Source: Candidatus Tectimicrobiota bacterium
Lineage (GTDB): Bacteria > Tectomicrobia > Entotheonellia > Entotheonellales > Entotheonellaceae
NCBI GenBank assembly: GCA_026005175.1
Contig: BPKO01000001.1
Span: 1 to 64,000, forward strand
Length of the DNA: 64,000 nt
Direction of reading: 5' to 3'
Shown here: positions 1 through 13,118 of the stretch, in pieces
Numbering within the stretch: the first letter of the stretch is position 1
Layout of the letters: each line of letters starts with the position of its first letter
Made by a program: the position numbers and the translations under genes
The notes under the pieces: generated by a model
The model's database searches: none
Told to the model about the DNA's origin: nothing
The model's input: only the letters and a program-made list of their open reading frames with translations

Positions 1-453
1 TTCGATGTGTTCCGCCAGGCGGGCAGCATCGGCCCGCAGAGGATTGGTGGGGATCTCCTGCAGCACCATGCGCTTGCCTTTGAAAGTGATCGAGCCCGGT
101 GGCGTGGGGTGGATGACCCGCAAGCCCCCCGGCGGGCTCACCGTGCCCGAGGCCCAGCTCTTGAAGTACAGCCCCAGCACCAGGGGCACGACAATAAACA
201 CCAGCACCCGCAAGGGCTTGGTAAATGCCGTGCGCCCCAGCAGCAGCTCGCGAAAAGGCGCGACAAACTCCTGCCACGCGGCTTCGCTCGACGACACGTA
301 AAAGAGAATGGCAATCAGCGTCGCCACCACGTACCAGCCAAAGAGCTGGCGCGGAATGGGGGCCGACACCAGCGGCACCACCACCCCGTAGACAAACAGC
401 GCCGCCAGGAAAACGAGCAGCGCCTTGACGTAAATGGGGACCTTGCGCCTCAT
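1..453 (-). CDS. Membrane protein of respiratory cluster, C-terminus beyond window edge
   Basis: An open frame runs from ATG at 453 to base 1 without a stop (151 codons), so the gene is cut by the window edge. The N-terminal ~110 residues hold about three hydrophobic segments (near residues 10-30, 38-55 and 90-108). A hydrophilic stretch follows that would lie in the periplasm, ending with a proline-rich part (PTPPGSITFKGKR). The start overlaps the stop of the upstream diheme cytochrome gene as ATGA, which suggests translational coupling. I do not recognise the family with certainty. From its place it may be a membrane-anchored c-type cytochrome whose heme motif lies past the edge, but no CxxCH is visible here. 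Confidence 0.7.
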   Translation of the reverse strand, partial: MRRKVPIYVKALLVFLAALFVYGVVVPLVSAPIPRQLFGWYVVATLIAILFYVSSSEAAWQEFVAPFRELLLGRTAFTKPLRVLVFIVVPLVLGLYFKSWASGTVSPPGGLRVIHPTPPGSITFKGKRMVLQEIPTNPLRADAARLAEHIE

Positions 454-1289
454 TGCTTCTCCCCGCCAGGCTGGCCCTGCAGCGAGGCCAGATACTCTAC
501 GAGGGCCTTGAGATCGGCCAGCGCCACTTTCTGGTAAAAGCCCATGCCTTCCAGGGTGCTCTTCATCACCCCGGGCGGATACCCGGGCACCACCACCGCG
601 TCGGGGTCGAGAATCGACTCGAGAATATAGCGCTTGTCTTGCCGCGCCCCGATGTCCCACAGGCTCGGCCCCACCAGGCGCTCAGGACCATCGAGCTTGT
701 GGCAGTTGACGCAGCCCCACTGCTTCACCAGCTCGGCACCGCTTTTGCCCGAGGCCACCGGAGCGGGCCGGTGCCGCCGGTGCCGCCGCCACCGCCGTAG
801 CGCCGCGGTACTTGGGAAAGCGCGTGTGGCCGTCTACCGTCACCTGGCCCCCCTGCGATTGCAGGAAGGCAACTATGGCCACGATTTTCCAAGTCGTTGA
901 GCTGGCGGCCCAGTGGCGGCATGCTCGGCTGGTAGCCTTCCACCACGTACGCCGTGGGGTTCATCACCGATTCCACGATGTACTCCGCCCCGTTGCTGGC
1001 CGTGCCCTGGTAGCCTGGCTCTTTAACCCGCGCCTCGGCGCGCGCCCCGATGCCCGCCAGGGTCGGGACAGCGCTCACCCTTTGCCCCAATGGGATGGCA
1101 CAAGGCGCAAGTGCCCTTGCCGAAAAAGAGCTCCTGCCCCGCCCGGATGAAGTCCGCCTGCGACAAGTCGGGCGACAGCTCCAGCTCCTTTGGCGGATCC
1201 TTGCGCTGCTGCGGAATGCTGTTGCCCACGTAGAGGAAAAAGGCGATCACCGCCACGTTGAAGGCAAAAACCTTGAGGAACGTTTTCAT
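450..1289 (-). CDS. Diheme c-type cytochrome, frameshifted (about three indels)
   Basis: Joined across frames this gives a protein of about 280 residues. It has an N-terminal hydrophobic anchor (FAFNVAVIAFFLYVG) and two heme c sites: CALCH near residue 46 and CVNCH in the second half (WGCVNCHKLDG). Each is followed by a typical cytochrome c fold with a distal methionine region (YQPSMPPL in the first half, YPPGVMKS in the second). The frame breaks near 1066, 894 (an A run) and 760. All three segments keep family-like sequence, so sequencing indels are more likely than a pseudogene. It lies 12 nt after the CydA-like gene and probably passes electrons to or from it. Membrane-bound and periplasm-facing by inference. 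Confidence 0.8.
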
Positions 1290-1301
1290 GGCGCCGCTTT
1301 C

Positions 1302-3495
1302 CTAGTCTGCCCCGTCTCCACCCGCAGCCAGCTCCGGCTCCATCGCCGGCACCGCCGGCCCAAGCACGGCCTCCTCTTCGACGTGCGCTTTGGTTCCCAG
1401 GTGCGCCAGCCAGAAAATGAAGCTCACCAAGAGCAAAAACAGGAGCACGATCACCGACACCACCAGGCAGGCAAAGCCCAGCGTCGGGGTAAAAGCATCC
1501 GAGGAGTAGTCGCGCAGCACGTTGAAAATGTGCCAGTGGTGTGCGCAGCCCCGAGCGCGCATAGCCCATCAGCCCCATGAGCCAGGTAAACGAGGTGGCC
1601 AGCAAAAAGAGCACGTACTGTGCCCGCTCGGGGATCTGCCCCCAGCGGATCTCGCCCACGATGGGCGCGCCGCGGAAAATGACGATGTCGATGGCGGTGG
1701 CCATGATCAGCACCAGCAAAACCGACGACACCTGCAGCACGGAAAAGCCGATGCGCACGATGGCTTCCACGAAGTAGCCGTAGACGCCGTAGAAAATGAC
1801 GATGGCCGCCGACAGCAGGAAGAGCAGCACTTGCCCCCAGGTGCCGCGGTCTTTGAAGGTGAGCAGCAGGGCCAGGGGCCCACCCCGGCCGCTTCGATGA
1901 GCAGCAAGTGCGAGGGGTTGCCCAGCAGGGCCAGCAGGCCGATGGACGCGGCGCCCAGGATGACCAGCAGGGCTTTGGCTGCCGCCGGCTGCTTGCGCCA
2001 TGGGCAGGCGCTCGCCCTTGTTGCCGCGCCGGTAGAGCAGGAAGCTGTAGAGGGTGGTCAAAATCATGATGTTGACCACCGTGTTCTTGGCCGACATGAC
2101 GCCAAAGACGCCCAGCAGCGGGTGGTGCGCCCCGCCCATCTTGCGCGCCTCTTCCAGGCTGGCCACCAGGCTGTGCGGCGTCAGCCAGATGAGAAAGCAG
2201 ACGGTAAGGATGGCCAGCAGGAAGGGGGTAAAGCGGCGGTAGCGCTCGGCGCCGGGAATGCGCTCCATGCCCAGCCAGAGGTAGTAGTTGGCCCCCAGAA
2301 AGAGGGCGCCGATGAGCACCGCCTGCACGATGAAGAGCCAGGAAAAGATGCCGCCCATCATGGTGATGCCCAGCTGCTGGTCGTACTCGTAGATCTCACG
2401 GCCCAGCCAGTAGCCGGCAAAGGGCAGCGGAATCAGACCGATAATGGCGATAAAGTTGCCAATGTAGCCCATCCAGTCGTAGTGCGCTCGCTCCGCCGCA
2501 TCGCGCGAGGCCAGGAAGCGAAACGCCGCGTAGGGCCCCCCACCACCGAGCCGCCAAAGGCGACGTTGGCAATAAAGCGGTGCAGGTTAATGGGCATCCA
2601 GGTGAAAGTTGTTCACCGCCTCCCACACCGTGCCGCGGAAGACGCCGGCATCGAGGTCGATCCCCGCCGGCGAGGTCATAAACGTGGCCCAGGAGTTAGA
2701 AATCATCATCAGGATGAGCCCGAAGTAGTTAAGCAGGATGCCCAAGCAAATGTGCAGCCACTTCTGGTGGTGCAAGAAAGTGAGACGCCCGGGCCGCCAG
2801 CCGTAAGCCAGCAGGGCAACAAAGCCCAGGGCGGTGAGCACGTACGACAGGGGAAAGGCGGCCACCCCCAGCAGGCCCCCCAGGCCGGCGCTGAGCAAGA
2901 GCACGAAAGGATACGCCACCAGCGCGGTGAGAAAGGCGGTGGCCAGCACCGTGCCGGCGCGGCGCGACACCCCCTTGAGGGCTTCCCAGCCATAGTAGTA
3001 AAGGTACATGCTGAACCCTTCGCCAAAGAAGAGCAGCACGTAAGCAACCATGGAGGGGAAGAAAATGCGTGCCAGGAAGTCCATCAGGGTGGGATAGAGG
3101 CCAATGAGGAAAAAGACCAGCACGCCGCCAAAAGTGGCAGTCGTGGAGAAGGCCACGCTGAGCAGGCGGGTAAACTCGTGGGCCAGGTCGTCGTAGCGCG
3201 GGTTCTTGGTCGCCGCCCCCATGATCTCAATAATGAGAATAAAAAGGGGCACGCCCACCACAAAGGCGCCGAACATGAGGTGCAGCTGGGCCACCACCCA
3301 CACGGCCACCCGTCGCCCGATCAGCGGGAAGTCCCCGTAAACCATCTCTTCTTTTTTGGGAATGGGGACCTCTACTGCGCCGGCCGCCGCCGCCAAAACC
3401 CCCAGCACCACCAGGGCGAGCAGGCTCACCACCACGGCGCGCCGCCACGCGACGCGCTCACCTTGCCCCTCGCGCTGCCCACCGTATACCCGCAT
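1302..3495 (-). CDS. CydA-like (bd-type-like) membrane oxidase subunit, frameshifted (about five indels)
   Basis: Starts at ATG 3495, with a signal-anchor-like helix at residues 15-35. The first ~330 residues resemble cytochrome bd subunit I: a helix with QLHLMFGAFVVG where CydA has its heme-ligand histidine, FFGEGFSMYLYYYGW, and NSWATFMTSPAG, which matches the CydA NSWMQTPVG region. The gene then continues with many more transmembrane helices to a total near 730 codons, longer than classical CydA (~450-520). The frame changes near 2609, in the C run at 2536-2541, near 2000, near 1872 and near 1543. The first two cancel, so both outer segments share a frame. Probably a quinol- or cytochrome c-linked terminal oxidase of the divergent bd-like families; no CydB follows. 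Confidence 0.75.
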
Positions 3496-3797
3496 GGTCC
3501 GCGCTCCCTTGCGTGTGACGGTTCCCTTTCGCACCTTTACCGCCAGGCGCTACGCCCGCTGCTCCTCCCCGCACCGACCGTACCAGGAGAGACCAACGAC
3601 GGCAACCCGCTCAAGGGCAACCAAAAACCGTGGGGAAAGGATAGCCTGAGACCAGACTTGGGGGCACATTATAGCGCGGTCAATGTGGCCTGGCAATGGC
3701 GAAAATTGCCCTGTCCGGCCAGGGCGTTGCCGCCGCTGCCGAAAAAGAGTATGCTAGAAAAAGCGCACCACAGGGAGCTGACGAGCGGGAGAATGGC
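3496..3797. other. Divergent intergenic region between oxidase and folate clusters
   Basis: Upstream region of both the leftward respiratory genes and rightward folE. It must hold both promoters, but I cannot name convincing -35/-10 pairs. A possible folE -10 (TATAGC) lies at about 3670. The folE frame is open upstream to 3696, but the upstream codons show no family-like sequence. Confidence 0.5.
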
Positions 3798-4393
3798 ATG
3801 CTGCACGCGAAGGCCTCTGCTCTCAATGGGGCGATCGACCAGGAAAAGATCGCCGCCGGGGTCCGCCTCATCCTCGAAGCGATCGGCGAGGACCCCGAGC
3901 GCGAGGGACTGCGCGACACGGCAACGCGGGTGGCCAAAATGTACGCGGAGCTGTTTCAAGGGCTGCACGAGAACCCTCGCGATTACCTCACCGTGCTCTT
4001 TGACGAGCAGCACGACGAGATGGTGCTCGTCAAGGATATCCCCTTTTACTCGATGTGCGAGCACCACCTCTTGCCCTTCCACGGCAAGGGGCCCACATCG
4101 CTTACATCCCGCGCGGCAAGGTGGTGGGGCTGAGCAAGCTGGTGCGGGTGGTGGAAGCCTTTGCCCGCCGCCCCCAGGTGCAGGAGCGCCTCACGGCGCA
4201 GATTGCCGACTTGCTCATGGAGGAGCTCGACGCCCAGGGCGTGGGGGTGATCGTGGAAGCCGACCACACCTGCATGACCATGCGCGGCGTGCGCAAGCCG
4301 GGAACTTCGGTGGTGACCTCGGCGATGCGCGGCGCTTTCAAAGCCAACCAGGCGACGCGCAGCGAGTTCCTGTCCCTGGTGCTGGGCCGCTAG
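3798..4393 (+). CDS. folE: GTP cyclohydrolase I FolE, one frameshift
   Basis: Converts GTP to 7,8-dihydroneopterin triphosphate, the first step of folate synthesis, in the cytoplasm. ATG 3798 is preceded by GGGAG six bases upstream; the open frame continues to 3696 without family-like sequence. Zinc-site residues are present: [10 protein letters not shown] near residue 85-94 and, in the second half, [18 protein letters not shown] near the C-terminus is typical. The frame breaks at 4085-4095, in GGGGCCC between HGK and [17 protein letters not shown] one-base G undercall explains it. First gene of a folate cluster, with folB 9 nt downstream. Confidence 0.92.
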
Positions 4394-4402
4394 CTGAGGG
4401 CA

Positions 4403-4772
4403 ATGGACGTCATTCGCCTGCACAACATGCGCTTCTGGGGCCGTCACGGCGTGCATGCCCGCCGAGCAGGCGCTGGGACAGCGCTTCGAGGTGGACGTCG
4501 AGCTGGGGCTCGACTTGCGGCCGGCGGCGCAGCACGACGATCTGGCGCGCACCATCAACTACGCCGAGGTCTACGACACCGTCAAGCGCCTCGTGGAGGG
4601 AGAGCGCTTCGCCTTGCTCGAGGCGCTCGCCGAGGCCATCGCCGTGCAGGTGGGCCGCCGCTTTGCCCCGCAGCGGGTGCGCGTCTGCGTGCGCAAGCCG
4701 CACGCCCCCATCGCGGGCATCCTGGACCACGTGGCGGTGGAGATCGAGCGGACGCCCGAGGCATGGCAGTAG
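4403..4772 (+). CDS. folB: Dihydroneopterin aldolase FolB, one frameshift
   Basis: Cleaves dihydroneopterin to 6-hydroxymethyl-dihydropterin and glycolaldehyde. Begins MDVIRLHNMRFWGRHGV, where the F-x-G-x-H-G-V pattern is the FolB N-terminal signature. An extra G near 4457 (CATGCCCGCC) shifts the frame, after which the sequence reads QALGQRFEVDVELGLDL, INYAEVYDTV and VRVCVRKPHAPI, all typical of the family. Length about 122 residues, as expected. Lies between folE and folK and overlaps the folK start by 10 nt. Confidence 0.88.
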
Positions 4773-5279
4773 TCTATCTGGGGCTGGGCGCCAACACCGG
4801 GGACTGCCTGGCGCAGCTGCGCCAGGCTTGCCTGCTCTTGAAGCGCCATCCTGCTATTTCGCTGCAGGCGGTGTCGTCGCTTTACCACACCGCGCCCGCG
4901 GGCTTTCGCGATCAGCCCTGGTTCCTCAACGCCGTGGCGCGCCTGCACACTTCCCTGAAGCCCGAAGCGCTGCTGAGCGTGACGCAGGCCATCGAGCGGC
5001 GCCTTGGCCGCGTTCCCACCCGGCGCTGGGGGCCGCGCCCCATCGACCTCGACCTCTTGCTTTACGGCGCCCAGCAGGTGCAGCGGCCGTTTCTCACCAT
5101 CCCCCACCCGCGGCTGCGAGAACGCCCCTTCGTGCTGGTGCCCCTGCTGGAGCTCGACCCCGCCCTGCGCCTCCCTTCGGGCGAGTCCCTGCGCGACGTG
5201 CTGCGCGCCTGCCCCGGTGGCGTCTCCCTGCGGGCCCCTGCTGCCCGTTTCCCTCTCTGGACGAGGAAGACCCCCATGA
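4763..5279 (+). CDS. folK: HPPK FolK (2-amino-4-hydroxy-6-hydroxymethyldihydropteridine pyrophosphokinase)
   Basis: Transfers pyrophosphate from ATP to hydroxymethyl-dihydropterin. Starts MAVVYLGLGANTGD with the family GLGSN-like turn. Substrate and Mg-binding signature RRWGPRPIDLDLLLYG lies near residues 90-105, preceded by QPWFLNAV and followed by HPRLRERPFVLVPLLELDP. The reading frame does not stop before the next gene but runs straight into the MoaB/Mog coding sequence. Other frames stop at 5279 (overlapping the next ATG as ATGA) or 5286. A real fusion is possible, but a missed base near the folK end is more likely given the other indels here. The 5279 end is an estimate. Confidence 0.88.
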
Positions 5280-5779
5280 GCCATGAAGCACACCGGCGCC
5301 AAGCGCCCAGCAGCGTGCGCTGCGCGGTGATCACCGTCAGCGACACGCGCACTCCGCAGACCGACACCAGCGGCCAGTTCATCCAGCAGGCCTTGCAGGC
5401 GGCCGGGCACCAGGTGCGCGCCTATACTATCGTCAAAGACGAGCCTGAGGAAATCCGGCGCCTGCTGCAACAGTATCTTGACACCGAAGAGCTCGACGCC
5501 GTGCTGCTGAGCGGCGGCACGGGGCTGGCGCCGCGCGACACCACCTACGAGGTGGTGCAGGCCTGTCTGGAAAAAGAGCTGCCCGGCTTTGGCGAGCTGT
5601 TTCGCTACCTGAGCTACGCCGAAATCGGCGCCGCCGCCATGCTCAGCCGCGCCACCGCCGGTGTCGCCAGGGGCAAAGTGATCGTGGCCATGCCCGGCTC
5701 GACCGCCGCGGTGCGCCTGGCCATGGAGAAGCTGGTGGTGCCGGAGCTGGCCCACATGAGCCACCTGGCCCGCGGTTAG
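5276..5779 (+). CDS. MoaB/Mog-family molybdopterin biosynthesis protein
   Basis: About 167 residues from ATG 5276. Shows the MoCF/MogA fold motifs: AVITVSDTRTPQTDTSGQ at the N-terminus and the pterin-binding SGGTGLAPRDTTYEVV near residue 80, then MPGSTAAVRLAME. The family adenylates molybdopterin (MogA) or is the related MoaB of uncertain activity; sequence alone does not separate them. In frame with folK upstream, so it may be made as a fusion if no base is missing. The eIF-2B-like gene follows 11 nt later. Confidence 0.85.
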   Translation: MSHEAHRRQAPSSVRCAVITVSDTRTPQTDTSGQFIQQALQAAGHQVRAYTIVKDEPEEIRRLLQQYLDTEELDAVLLSGGTGLAPRDTTYEVVQACLEKELPGFGELFRYLSYAEIGAAAMLSRATAGVARGKVIVAMPGSTAAVRLAMEKLVVPELAHMSHLARG

Positions 5780-5790
5780 AGGCAACGCGC

Positions 5791-6718
5791 ATGACCGTGG
5801 CCGAGGCGCTGGCGCGGCTGCGCGGCGACCACACCTCGGGCTCGACGGCGCTGCTCGCCCTGGCCCTGGAGGCCCTCGAGGCCTTTACTTTCCCCGCAGA
5901 CTGGCACGCCGCCCTCACCGCCTTGGTGACCGAGCTGGTGGCGGCGCAGCCCAGCATGGCGGTCTTGCTCAACCTGGCGCAGGCGGTGCTGGAGGCCTGC
6001 CCGCCCGAGCTGCCGGCAGCCAGCGCCCGCCAGCGGCTGCGCCAGACGGTACAGGCCTGGCGGCAGCGGCTGCAAGAGAGCACGGCGCGCCTCTGCCGGC
6101 AAGCCCTGGCGGTGCTGCCGCCGCAGGCCACGGTGCTCACGTACTCCAACAGCGCCACGGTGGTGGCCGCCCTGTGCCATGCCCACGACCAGGGCCGCCT
6201 GCGGCGCGTGCTGGTGGGCGAGTCGCGGCCGGCGTGCGAGGGCCAGGCACTGGCCCTGGCCCTGCACGCGCACGGCATTGCCGTCGATTACGGCACCGAC
6301 ATGGCGCTGCTGCACTGGCTGCCCCGCGCAAGCGTGGTGTGGGTGGGCGCCGATGCCGTGCTGCCGCACGCGCTGATCAACAAGCTGGGCACGGCGGCCC
6401 TGGCCCGCCTGGCCCGCCACCACGGCGTGCCCGTCTTTAGCCTCTGCACCGCGGACAAGTTCCTCCCTGCGGCGGCCGCCGACCTGCTGCGCTTGCCGGC
6501 GCACGCCCCCGCCGAGGTGTGGCCGGCTGCCCCGGCCGGGCATCACCGTCCACAACCCCTACTTCGAAGCCGTGCCCCTGGAGCTGCTCAGCGGCGTCCT
6601 CTGCGAGGAGGGCCTCTTGCCCCCCGCGGTGCTGTGCCACACCCTGCAGCAGCGGCGCCTGGCCCCGGCCCTTGCGCCGCTGGCCTCACGCGGGGCCGGC
6701 CGGCCACCACCAGGGTGA
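5791..6718 (+). CDS. eIF-2B alpha/beta/delta-family protein, one frameshift
   Basis: Begins MTVAEALARLRGDHTSGSTALL, with a helical N-terminal half and then a Rossmann-like half: VLTYSNSATVVAAL, RVLVGESRPACEGQALA, VVWVGADAVLPH and GVPVFSLCTADKF. These are the signature blocks of the translation-initiation-factor-2B-like superfamily, which includes ribose-1,5-bisphosphate isomerase and MtnA. The frame breaks near 6538. The next frame reads ITVHNPYFEAVPLELLSGVL, the conserved C-terminal block, and stops at 6718. Sugar-phosphate isomerase activity is inferred; the substrate is unknown. Its 3' end overlaps rsmI on the opposite strand. Confidence 0.8.
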
Positions 6719-7370
6719 TCTCCCCGCGCACGGGGCGCTCCCGCACGGCGGCGAGCAGCTCTGAGGCGGTGCCGCGCACTACTTCTTCGAAGCGCTTGGT
6801 GAGCTCGCGCGCCATCACCACCTGGCGCTCGCCGCCCAAGTACGTGACCAGGTCCTGCAGCAGCGGCAGCAGGCGGTGGGGGGACTCGTAAAGGACGATG
6901 GTGCGGGGCTCGGCGCGCAGCGCTTCCAGGCGCTGCCGCCGCTTGCTGCCGCGCGGCGGCAAAAAGCCCTCGAAGACAAAGCGATCGGTGGGCAGGCCGG
7001 CCACCGAGAGGGCGGCAATTACCGCCGTGGGCCCAGGAACGGGGACAAGAGGAATGCCGTGGGCGATGAGCAGGCGCACCAGGTAGTAGCCGGGGTCGGA
7101 AATGCCCGGGGTACCGGCGTCGGTGACCAGGGCCACGCTGCGACCTGCCTGCAGCTGGGCGAGCAGGCGCGGCGCCTGGCGTTCTTTGTTGTGGTCGTGG
7201 TAGCTCACCAGGGGGCGCGAGATGCCGTGGTGCGCCAGCAGCTTGCGGGTGTGGCGCGTGTCTTCAGCGGCAATGAGATCCACGCTGCGCAGCACGCGCA
7301 GGGCACGCAGGGTGATGTCTTCGAGGTTGCCAATGGGCGTGGCCACCACGTAGAGCGTCCCTGCCGCCAT
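6588..7370 (-). CDS. rsmI: 16S rRNA (cytidine1402-2'-O)-methyltransferase RsmI
   Basis: Start ATG 7370, 1 nt after the stop of the preceding methyltransferase gene. Contains LYVVATPIGNLEDITLRAL, AEDTRHTRKLL, TDAGTPGISDPGY, PGPTAVIAALSVAGLPTDRF and YESPHRL, all diagnostic of the tetrapyrrole-methylase-fold RsmI. Uses SAM to methylate C1402 in the 16S decoding centre. After GEITLVVAGRP (~residue 225) the frame runs about 34 more residues of low-complexity sequence antisense to the convincing end of the eIF-2B-like gene. One base fewer in the adjacent CCCC run would stop it at 6686, so the true protein may end there and lack the usual small C-terminal domain. Confidence 0.9.
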   Translation of the reverse strand: MAAGTLYVVATPIGNLEDITLRALRVLRSVDLIAAEDTRHTRKLLAHHGISRPLVSYHDHNKERQAPRLLAQLQAGRSVALVTDAGTPGISDPGYYLVRLLIAHGIPLVPVPGPTAVIAALSVAGLPTDRFVFEGFLPPRGSKRRQRLEALRAEPRTIVLYESPHRLLPLLQDLVTYLGGERQVVMARELTKRFEEVVRGTASELLAAVRERPVRGEITLVVAGRPRVRPAAQGPGPGAAAAGCGTAPRGARGPPRRGRR

Positions 7371-7371
7371 T

Positions 7372-8103
7372 TTATCCTTGCTCCTGCGCGGCCAGGCCGC
7401 GGCCGTGGAAAATGGCTTGCATCTCGGCGCTGTACTTTCCTGCCGCCTCATAGACCGCCAACGGCGGCAGCACGGTGAGGCCGTGGCGGCCGCCGCGCAC
7501 GGCTTCTACTAGGGCCAGGCTTGCCGGCTCCTGCAGCGTAGCGTGCACCAGGCGCAGGCGGCGAGGCCGCAGGCCGGCGGCCTCCAGGCGGGCGCACAGC
7601 TCGGCCAGGCGCGCCGGGGGATAGACCAGCACCAGCAGGCCGCGCGGCGCCAGCAGGTGGCGGCAGGCTTGCAGCAGCTGCGGCAGGGTGAGGGTGAGCT
7701 CGTGCCGGGCGATGGCCTTTTCCGGATGCGGGTTGAGGCGGCCGCTGCCGGCCGGGCGATAAGGCGGGTTGCACACCGCGGTGCGGAAGGCGCCGGCAGG
7801 AAAAAGGCGGTGGAGCTGGCGGATGTCGGCTTGCACCAGCGCCACCTGGTGCGCCAGGCCATTGGCTACCACGTTGCGGCGCGCCAGGGCCAGCAGCGAC
7901 GCCTGCAGCTCCACCCCCACCAGGGGCAAGGCGGGGAAGCGCCGCGCCAGCAGCAGGGCCACCACGCCGCAACCGGTGCCCAGATCCACGCACGGACCTG
8001 CCGCCGCGGGCGGCACGAAATCGGCCAGCAAGAAGGCCTCAAGCGAAAAGCGGTATCCTGCTGCGGGCTGCTCCAGGGTCAGGCGCCAGGCGCCGGGAAG
8101 CAT
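7372..8103 (-). CDS. TrmN6/YfiC-like N6-adenine methyltransferase
   Basis: 243 residues. Class I SAM-methyltransferase: VDLGTGCGVVALLLARRF is motif I near residue 40, and TAVCNPPYRPAGSGRLNP carries the NPPY catalytic motif of N6-adenine (or Gln N5) methyltransferases. The extra GSGRLNPHPEKAIARHE block after NPPY is typical of tRNA1(Val) A37 methyltransferase YfiC/TrmN6. Located between atpC and rsmI on the same strand, so probably at the tail of the parAB-atp transcription unit. The tRNA substrate is inferred from the family. Confidence 0.82.
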   Translation of the reverse strand: MLPGAWRLTLEQPAAGYRFSLEAFLLADFVPPAAAGPCVDLGTGCGVVALLLARRFPALPLVGVELQASLLALARRNVVANGLAHQVALVQADIRQLHRLFPAGAFRTAVCNPPYRPAGSGRLNPHPEKAIARHELTLTLPQLLQACRHLLAPRGLLVLVYPPARLAELCARLEAAGLRPRRLRLVHATLQEPASLALVEAVRGGRHGLTVLPPLAVYEAAGKYSAEMQAIFHGRGLAAQEQG

Positions 8104-8137
8104 GCTCCTCCCCTCCTGGCAGCCCCGCGGCTGCGGC

Positions 8138-8557
8138 TTAGTGCGGGCTTGGGGCAGCGGCGCGCGCGGCTACCTGCAGGCGAATGAGGGCACGCTCCAG
8201 CGCCGCGCGGGCCCGCTCGCGGTCGATCGTCGCGTCCTCAAAGCGCCGCAGGCGCTCCTCGGCACGCTGGCGGGCCGCTTCGGCGCGGGCGCGGTCGATC
8301 TCCTCGGCCGGCTCGGCGAGCTCGGCGAGAATGGTCACCTTGTCGTTGTTGACCTCCATGTAGCCCCAAAAAAGCGACAGGTAGCGGCGCTCCTGCCCCT
8401 TGCGGTACATGAGCACCCCCTGTCCCAGGGTGGTGAGCAGGGCGGTGTGGCCGGGCAAAATGCCCAGGTAGCCAAGGGCCCCCGGCACGTTGAGCTCGTC
8501 CACCACCTCGTGCAGCAGCACCCGGTTGGGGGTGATGATTTCCACTTCCAGCGGCAC
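8138..8557 (-). CDS. atpC: F1 ATP synthase epsilon subunit AtpC
   Basis: 139 residues. N-terminal beta sandwich begins MPLEVEIITPNRVLL and has PGALGYLGILPGHTALLTTLGQG, the conserved epsilon block. The C-terminal half is two charged helices (DRARAEAARQRAEERLRRFE...). Part of the F1 stalk that couples rotation to catalysis and can inhibit ATP hydrolysis. Last gene of atpHAGDC, 2 nt after atpD. Confidence 0.95.
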   Translation of the reverse strand: MPLEVEIITPNRVLLHEVVDELNVPGALGYLGILPGHTALLTTLGQGVLMYRKGQERRYLSLFWGYMEVNNDKVTILAELAEPAEEIDRARAEAARQRAEERLRRFEDATIDRERARAALERALIRLQVAARAAAPSPH

Positions 8558-8559
8558 GC

Positions 8560-10847
<2,288 letters not shown>

Positions 10848-10849
10848 GG

Positions 10850-12412
<1,563 letters not shown>

Positions 12413-12417
12413 CGTCC

Positions 12418-12963
12418 TTACCCCCCTATAAGCTGCTCACGCAGGCGGGCCAGCTGGCCACGCAGACTGCCGTCCAACACGGTGTGGTTGACACGCACCA
12501 CGACGCCACCGAGCAGGGACGGGTCGAGGCGGCGCGTGAGCACCACCTCCTGCTTCCCCGTCACCGCCTTGATCTTCTGCGCGATGGCCTGGTACAGCGC
12601 CGGCTCAAGCTCCACCGCGCTGACCACCTCGGCGGCGAGGCGCCCAAGCCGCTCGTTGGCGAGCCGCTCGTAGTGCTGCACGATGAGGTCGAGCTGGCGC
12701 AAGCGGTGCTTCTGCAAGAGCACCAAGAAGAAGTTGCGCACCAGCGGCAGGGGCTGCGTGCGCTCGAGGATTGCCGTCAGTAGATTGCGCTTGACCCCCA
12801 GGCTGATGCCGGGATGGACGAGGACGTCGGCCATCGTCTTGTTGGCCCATAGCACGTCGCGGTGCTGGCGCAACTGCTCGCCAACTTCCGCGATCACCGC
12901 GTCGCGTGCCGCCAGATCAATAAGGGCCTTGGCGTAGCGCCGCGCCACTCCTGTGCCCTTCAA
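12418..12963 (-). CDS. atpH: F1 ATP synthase delta subunit AtpH
   Basis: Stator subunit linking F1 to the peripheral stalk. [13 protein letters not shown] begins the conserved N-terminal helical bundle. [21 protein letters not shown] and [29 protein letters not shown] are the C-terminal signatures. Start choice: TTG 12963 lies a few bases after GGGAGGGAGG. GTG 12948 is also possible, and ATG 13017 is in frame but adds 18 residues without family likeness. First gene of the atp set. No atpB, atpE or atpF precedes it, so F0 must be encoded elsewhere. Confidence 0.93.
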   Translation of the reverse strand: MKGTGVARRYAKALIDLAARDAVIAEVGEQLRQHRDVLWANKTMADVLVHPGISLGVKRNLLTAILERTQPLPLVRNFFLVLLQKHRLRQLDLIVQHYERLANERLGRLAAEVVSAVELEPALYQAIAQKIKAVTGKQEVVLTRRLDPSLLGGVVVRVNHTVLDGSLRGQLARLREQLIGG

Positions 12964-13089
12964 AGCCTCCCTCCCTTTCCTCGCGAGGTTGCACCGCACG
13001 CACCCCTCACTGGCCAAGCCACCCGACAGCGGTCGCGTGCGTGGGAAAATGGCAGAAACATGCTTGCTTCCGAGGGAACCGGGCCTAGC

Positions 13090-13118
13090 ACCGTAGCATA
13101 TTTGCCGGCATTTGTCAA
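13090..13118 (-). promoter_or_regulatory. Probable sigma70 promoter of atpHAGDC
   Basis: On the minus strand TTGACA (13113-13118) and TACGGT (13090-13095) are separated by 17 bp. The -35 overlaps the parB stop codon, and transcription would start about 125 bp before atpH. The -10 is a weak match. Confidence 0.5.

Noticed and set aside
1522-5286. Open frame of 1254 codons on the plus strand opposite the oxidase genes and running through the folate genes
   Set aside because: High GC removes stops. Its translation has no family likeness and lies antisense or out of frame to recognisable genes; only its last part coincides with the folK end region.
13018-13114. Search for a parS palindrome near parB
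   Set aside because: No TGTTTCACGTGAAACA-like site seen by eye here or in other intergenic spaces; a computed search could still find one inside genes.
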